Below, in pieces: positions 63,093 to 64,000 of a stretch of 64,000 bases of DNA (position 1 is its first letter; every line of letters starts with the position of its first letter). The stretch is from Lancefieldella sp. Marseille-Q7238. Lineage in GTDB: Bacteria; Actinomycetota; Coriobacteriia; Coriobacteriales; Atopobiaceae. The notes beneath the pieces are model-generated. The model did no database searches. It was not told where the DNA came from and worked only from the letters and a program-made list of their open reading frames with translations. Made by a program: the position numbers and the translations under genes. The DNA lies in NCBI RefSeq assembly GCF_949152215.1, contig NZ_OX424407.1, forward strand, positions 1,535,922 to 1,599,921, given 5' to 3'.

Positions 63093-63946
63093 TACCGGTC
63101 CAGGGCAAGCACGCGCTCAGTGGCGTTGGGGATAAGGTCGTGGGGAAGCTGAGCGCTGAACGTCCCCTCATCGGAAAGCTTGGAGAACACAGGGTCAATA
63201 GGCAGCTGTCCAAGAGCGGGGATGCCAAAATCTGCAGCGGTATCCTCAAGACGACTGGGACCAAACGGCTCGATCTTCTGGTCGCAATGTGGACACTGCA
63301 CATAGCCCATGTTTTCGACAAGGCCCAGCACGCGGATACCCATCATATCGGCCATCTTGACGGCTTTGCCTACCACCATCTGCACCAAATCCTGGGGAGA
63401 AGACACAATGACGATACCCTCAACCGGAATCGACTGAAACACGGTAAGCGCTACATCGCCGGTTCCCGGAGGCATATCGATGAGCAGATAGTCAAGGCTG
63501 CCCCAATTGCACTGTCCATAAAACTGCTGGATTGCTCCGGCGACTACAGGCCCTCGCCACAGGACGGGGTCGGTCTCGTTCTGCAAGACCAAATTAGCGC
63601 TCATGATTTTGATGCCACTTGCGTCAGATACGGGAACGAGTTGTTCGTCTTCACCGTGCGCGTGAATCCCTGACAAGCCAAACATCTTGGGAATTGAAGG
63701 ACCGGTGATGTCGCCGTCAAGGATGCCTACCCGTTTTCCAGCGCGCATGAGGTTAGTAGCCAGAATGCCGGTTACCAAAGATTTACCTACGCCGCCTTTA
63801 CCTGAAACTACTCCGATGACGTGCTGTATTTCAGAATTGGCATTGAGCCTGAAACCGGCAGGAGCGCTCGGCTCCTTTTTCTGTCCGTGAAGGGCTTCAT
63901 CAACCTCGCGTCTCAGGGCTTCTTTGTCAATCGCTATGTCAGGCAT
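63092..63946 (-). CDS. mrp: Mrp/NBP35 Fe-S cluster carrier ATPase
   Basis: 284 residues; ATG 63944-63946 follows AAGGAGAGAG on the minus strand. Deviant Walker A GVVSGKGGVGKSLVTG, Walker B LLIDMPPGTGD, and a CxxC pair (YVQCPHC) that binds a bridging Fe-S cluster in dimers. The short N-terminus lacks the DUF59 domain of some Mrp proteins. It carries Fe-S clusters to apoproteins. The two flavoprotein genes downstream could be clients, but this is inference. The 54 bases before it to the window end hold no clear promoter. Confidence 0.92.
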   Translation of the reverse strand: MPDIAIDKEALRREVDEALHGQKKEPSAPAGFRLNANSEIQHVIGVVSGKGGVGKSLVTGILATNLMRAGKRVGILDGDITGPSIPKMFGLSGIHAHGEDEQLVPVSDASGIKIMSANLVLQNETDPVLWRGPVVAGAIQQFYGQCNWGSLDYLLIDMPPGTGDVALTVFQSIPVEGIVIVSSPQDLVQMVVGKAVKMADMMGIRVLGLVENMGYVQCPHCDQKIEPFGPSRLEDTAADFGIPALGQLPIDPVFSKLSDEGTFSAQLPHDLIPNATERVLALDR

Positions 63947-64000
63947 ACTCTCTCCTTGGGTGTAAAAACAAATGCGTAACAGGCGTTGGTGTTGAAGTCT

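Overview
The window is one contiguous stretch of a bacterial chromosome of intermediate GC content (near 50 percent by eye), densely coded and mostly on the + strand. Gene content and style suggest an actinobacterium of class Coriobacteriia, probably Atopobiaceae (Atopobium, Lancefieldella, Olsenella and relatives). The reasons are an RsbW-like kinase overlapping a SigB/SigF-type sigma factor, many GTG and TTG starts, apparently leaderless messages, a mannose-type PTS with a DUF956 protein, and a peptide-scavenging gene set. This placement is inference. There are no insertion sequences, phage genes, CRISPR arrays or rRNA genes; one tRNA (Thr, CGT) is present.

Layout. 1-4.9 kb: end of an unknown gene, a membrane-anchored SurA-N-like protein, a DUF523-purine nucleoside phosphorylase fusion, tRNA-Thr, and a cell-wall VWA protein with an odd MIDAS and an odd sorting signal. 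4.9-8.0 kb: a CsoR-copA copper efflux operon whose CsoR-like operator exactly fills the promoter spacer, with a CopZ domain at the CopA C-terminus preceded by its own internal Shine-Dalgarno and ATG. 8.2-10.6 kb: a Zn-dependent PLC-like protein, a metallophosphoesterase and a DNA-deoxyinosine glycosylase. 10.6-13.9 kb: a cysteine ABC importer preceded by a leaderless 28-codon reading frame with three Cys codons that runs through a hairpin and T-tract, a candidate cysteine-responsive attenuator. 14.0-16.2 kb: a KdgT-family permease and an SGNH hydrolase. 16.3-29 kb: a dNTPase-like HD protein, RarA, an RsbW-like kinase and sigma factor, an AI-2E family transporter, AlaS, RuvX, MltG, YqeG, shikimate kinase and a dehydroquinate-synthase homologue that has lost its catalytic residues.

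29-41.7 kb: a conserved housekeeping block (Xaa-Pro peptidase, EF-P, Asp23, NusB, XseB, TlyA, NAD kinase, RecN, PyrG, XerD), interrupted between the peptidase and EF-P by a mannose-family PTS (IIAB, IIC, IID, DUF956). 42-51.4 kb: an oligopeptide importer (OppB, OppC, fused OppDF, and a convergently transcribed OppA), followed by a class I glutamine amidotransferase-like hydrolase, a PepT-like peptidase and an M42 aminopeptidase. Together these import peptides and break them down. 51.5-54.6 kb: a NitT/TauT-type ABC importer and dephospho-CoA kinase. 54.6-64 kb: a large TPR membrane protein (minus strand), UvrB behind a LexA-box promoter, an alpha/beta hydrolase, then a minus-strand Mrp and two-flavoprotein operon.

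The most unusual features are the predicted Cys leader-peptide attenuator, the internal CopZ start inside copA, the dead DHQS homologue, the DUF523-PNP fusion and the aberrant VWA surface protein. All three solute-binding lipoproteins carry twin-arginine-type signals. No searches or structure programs were run: family names rest on motif recognition, and RNA structures were paired by eye.
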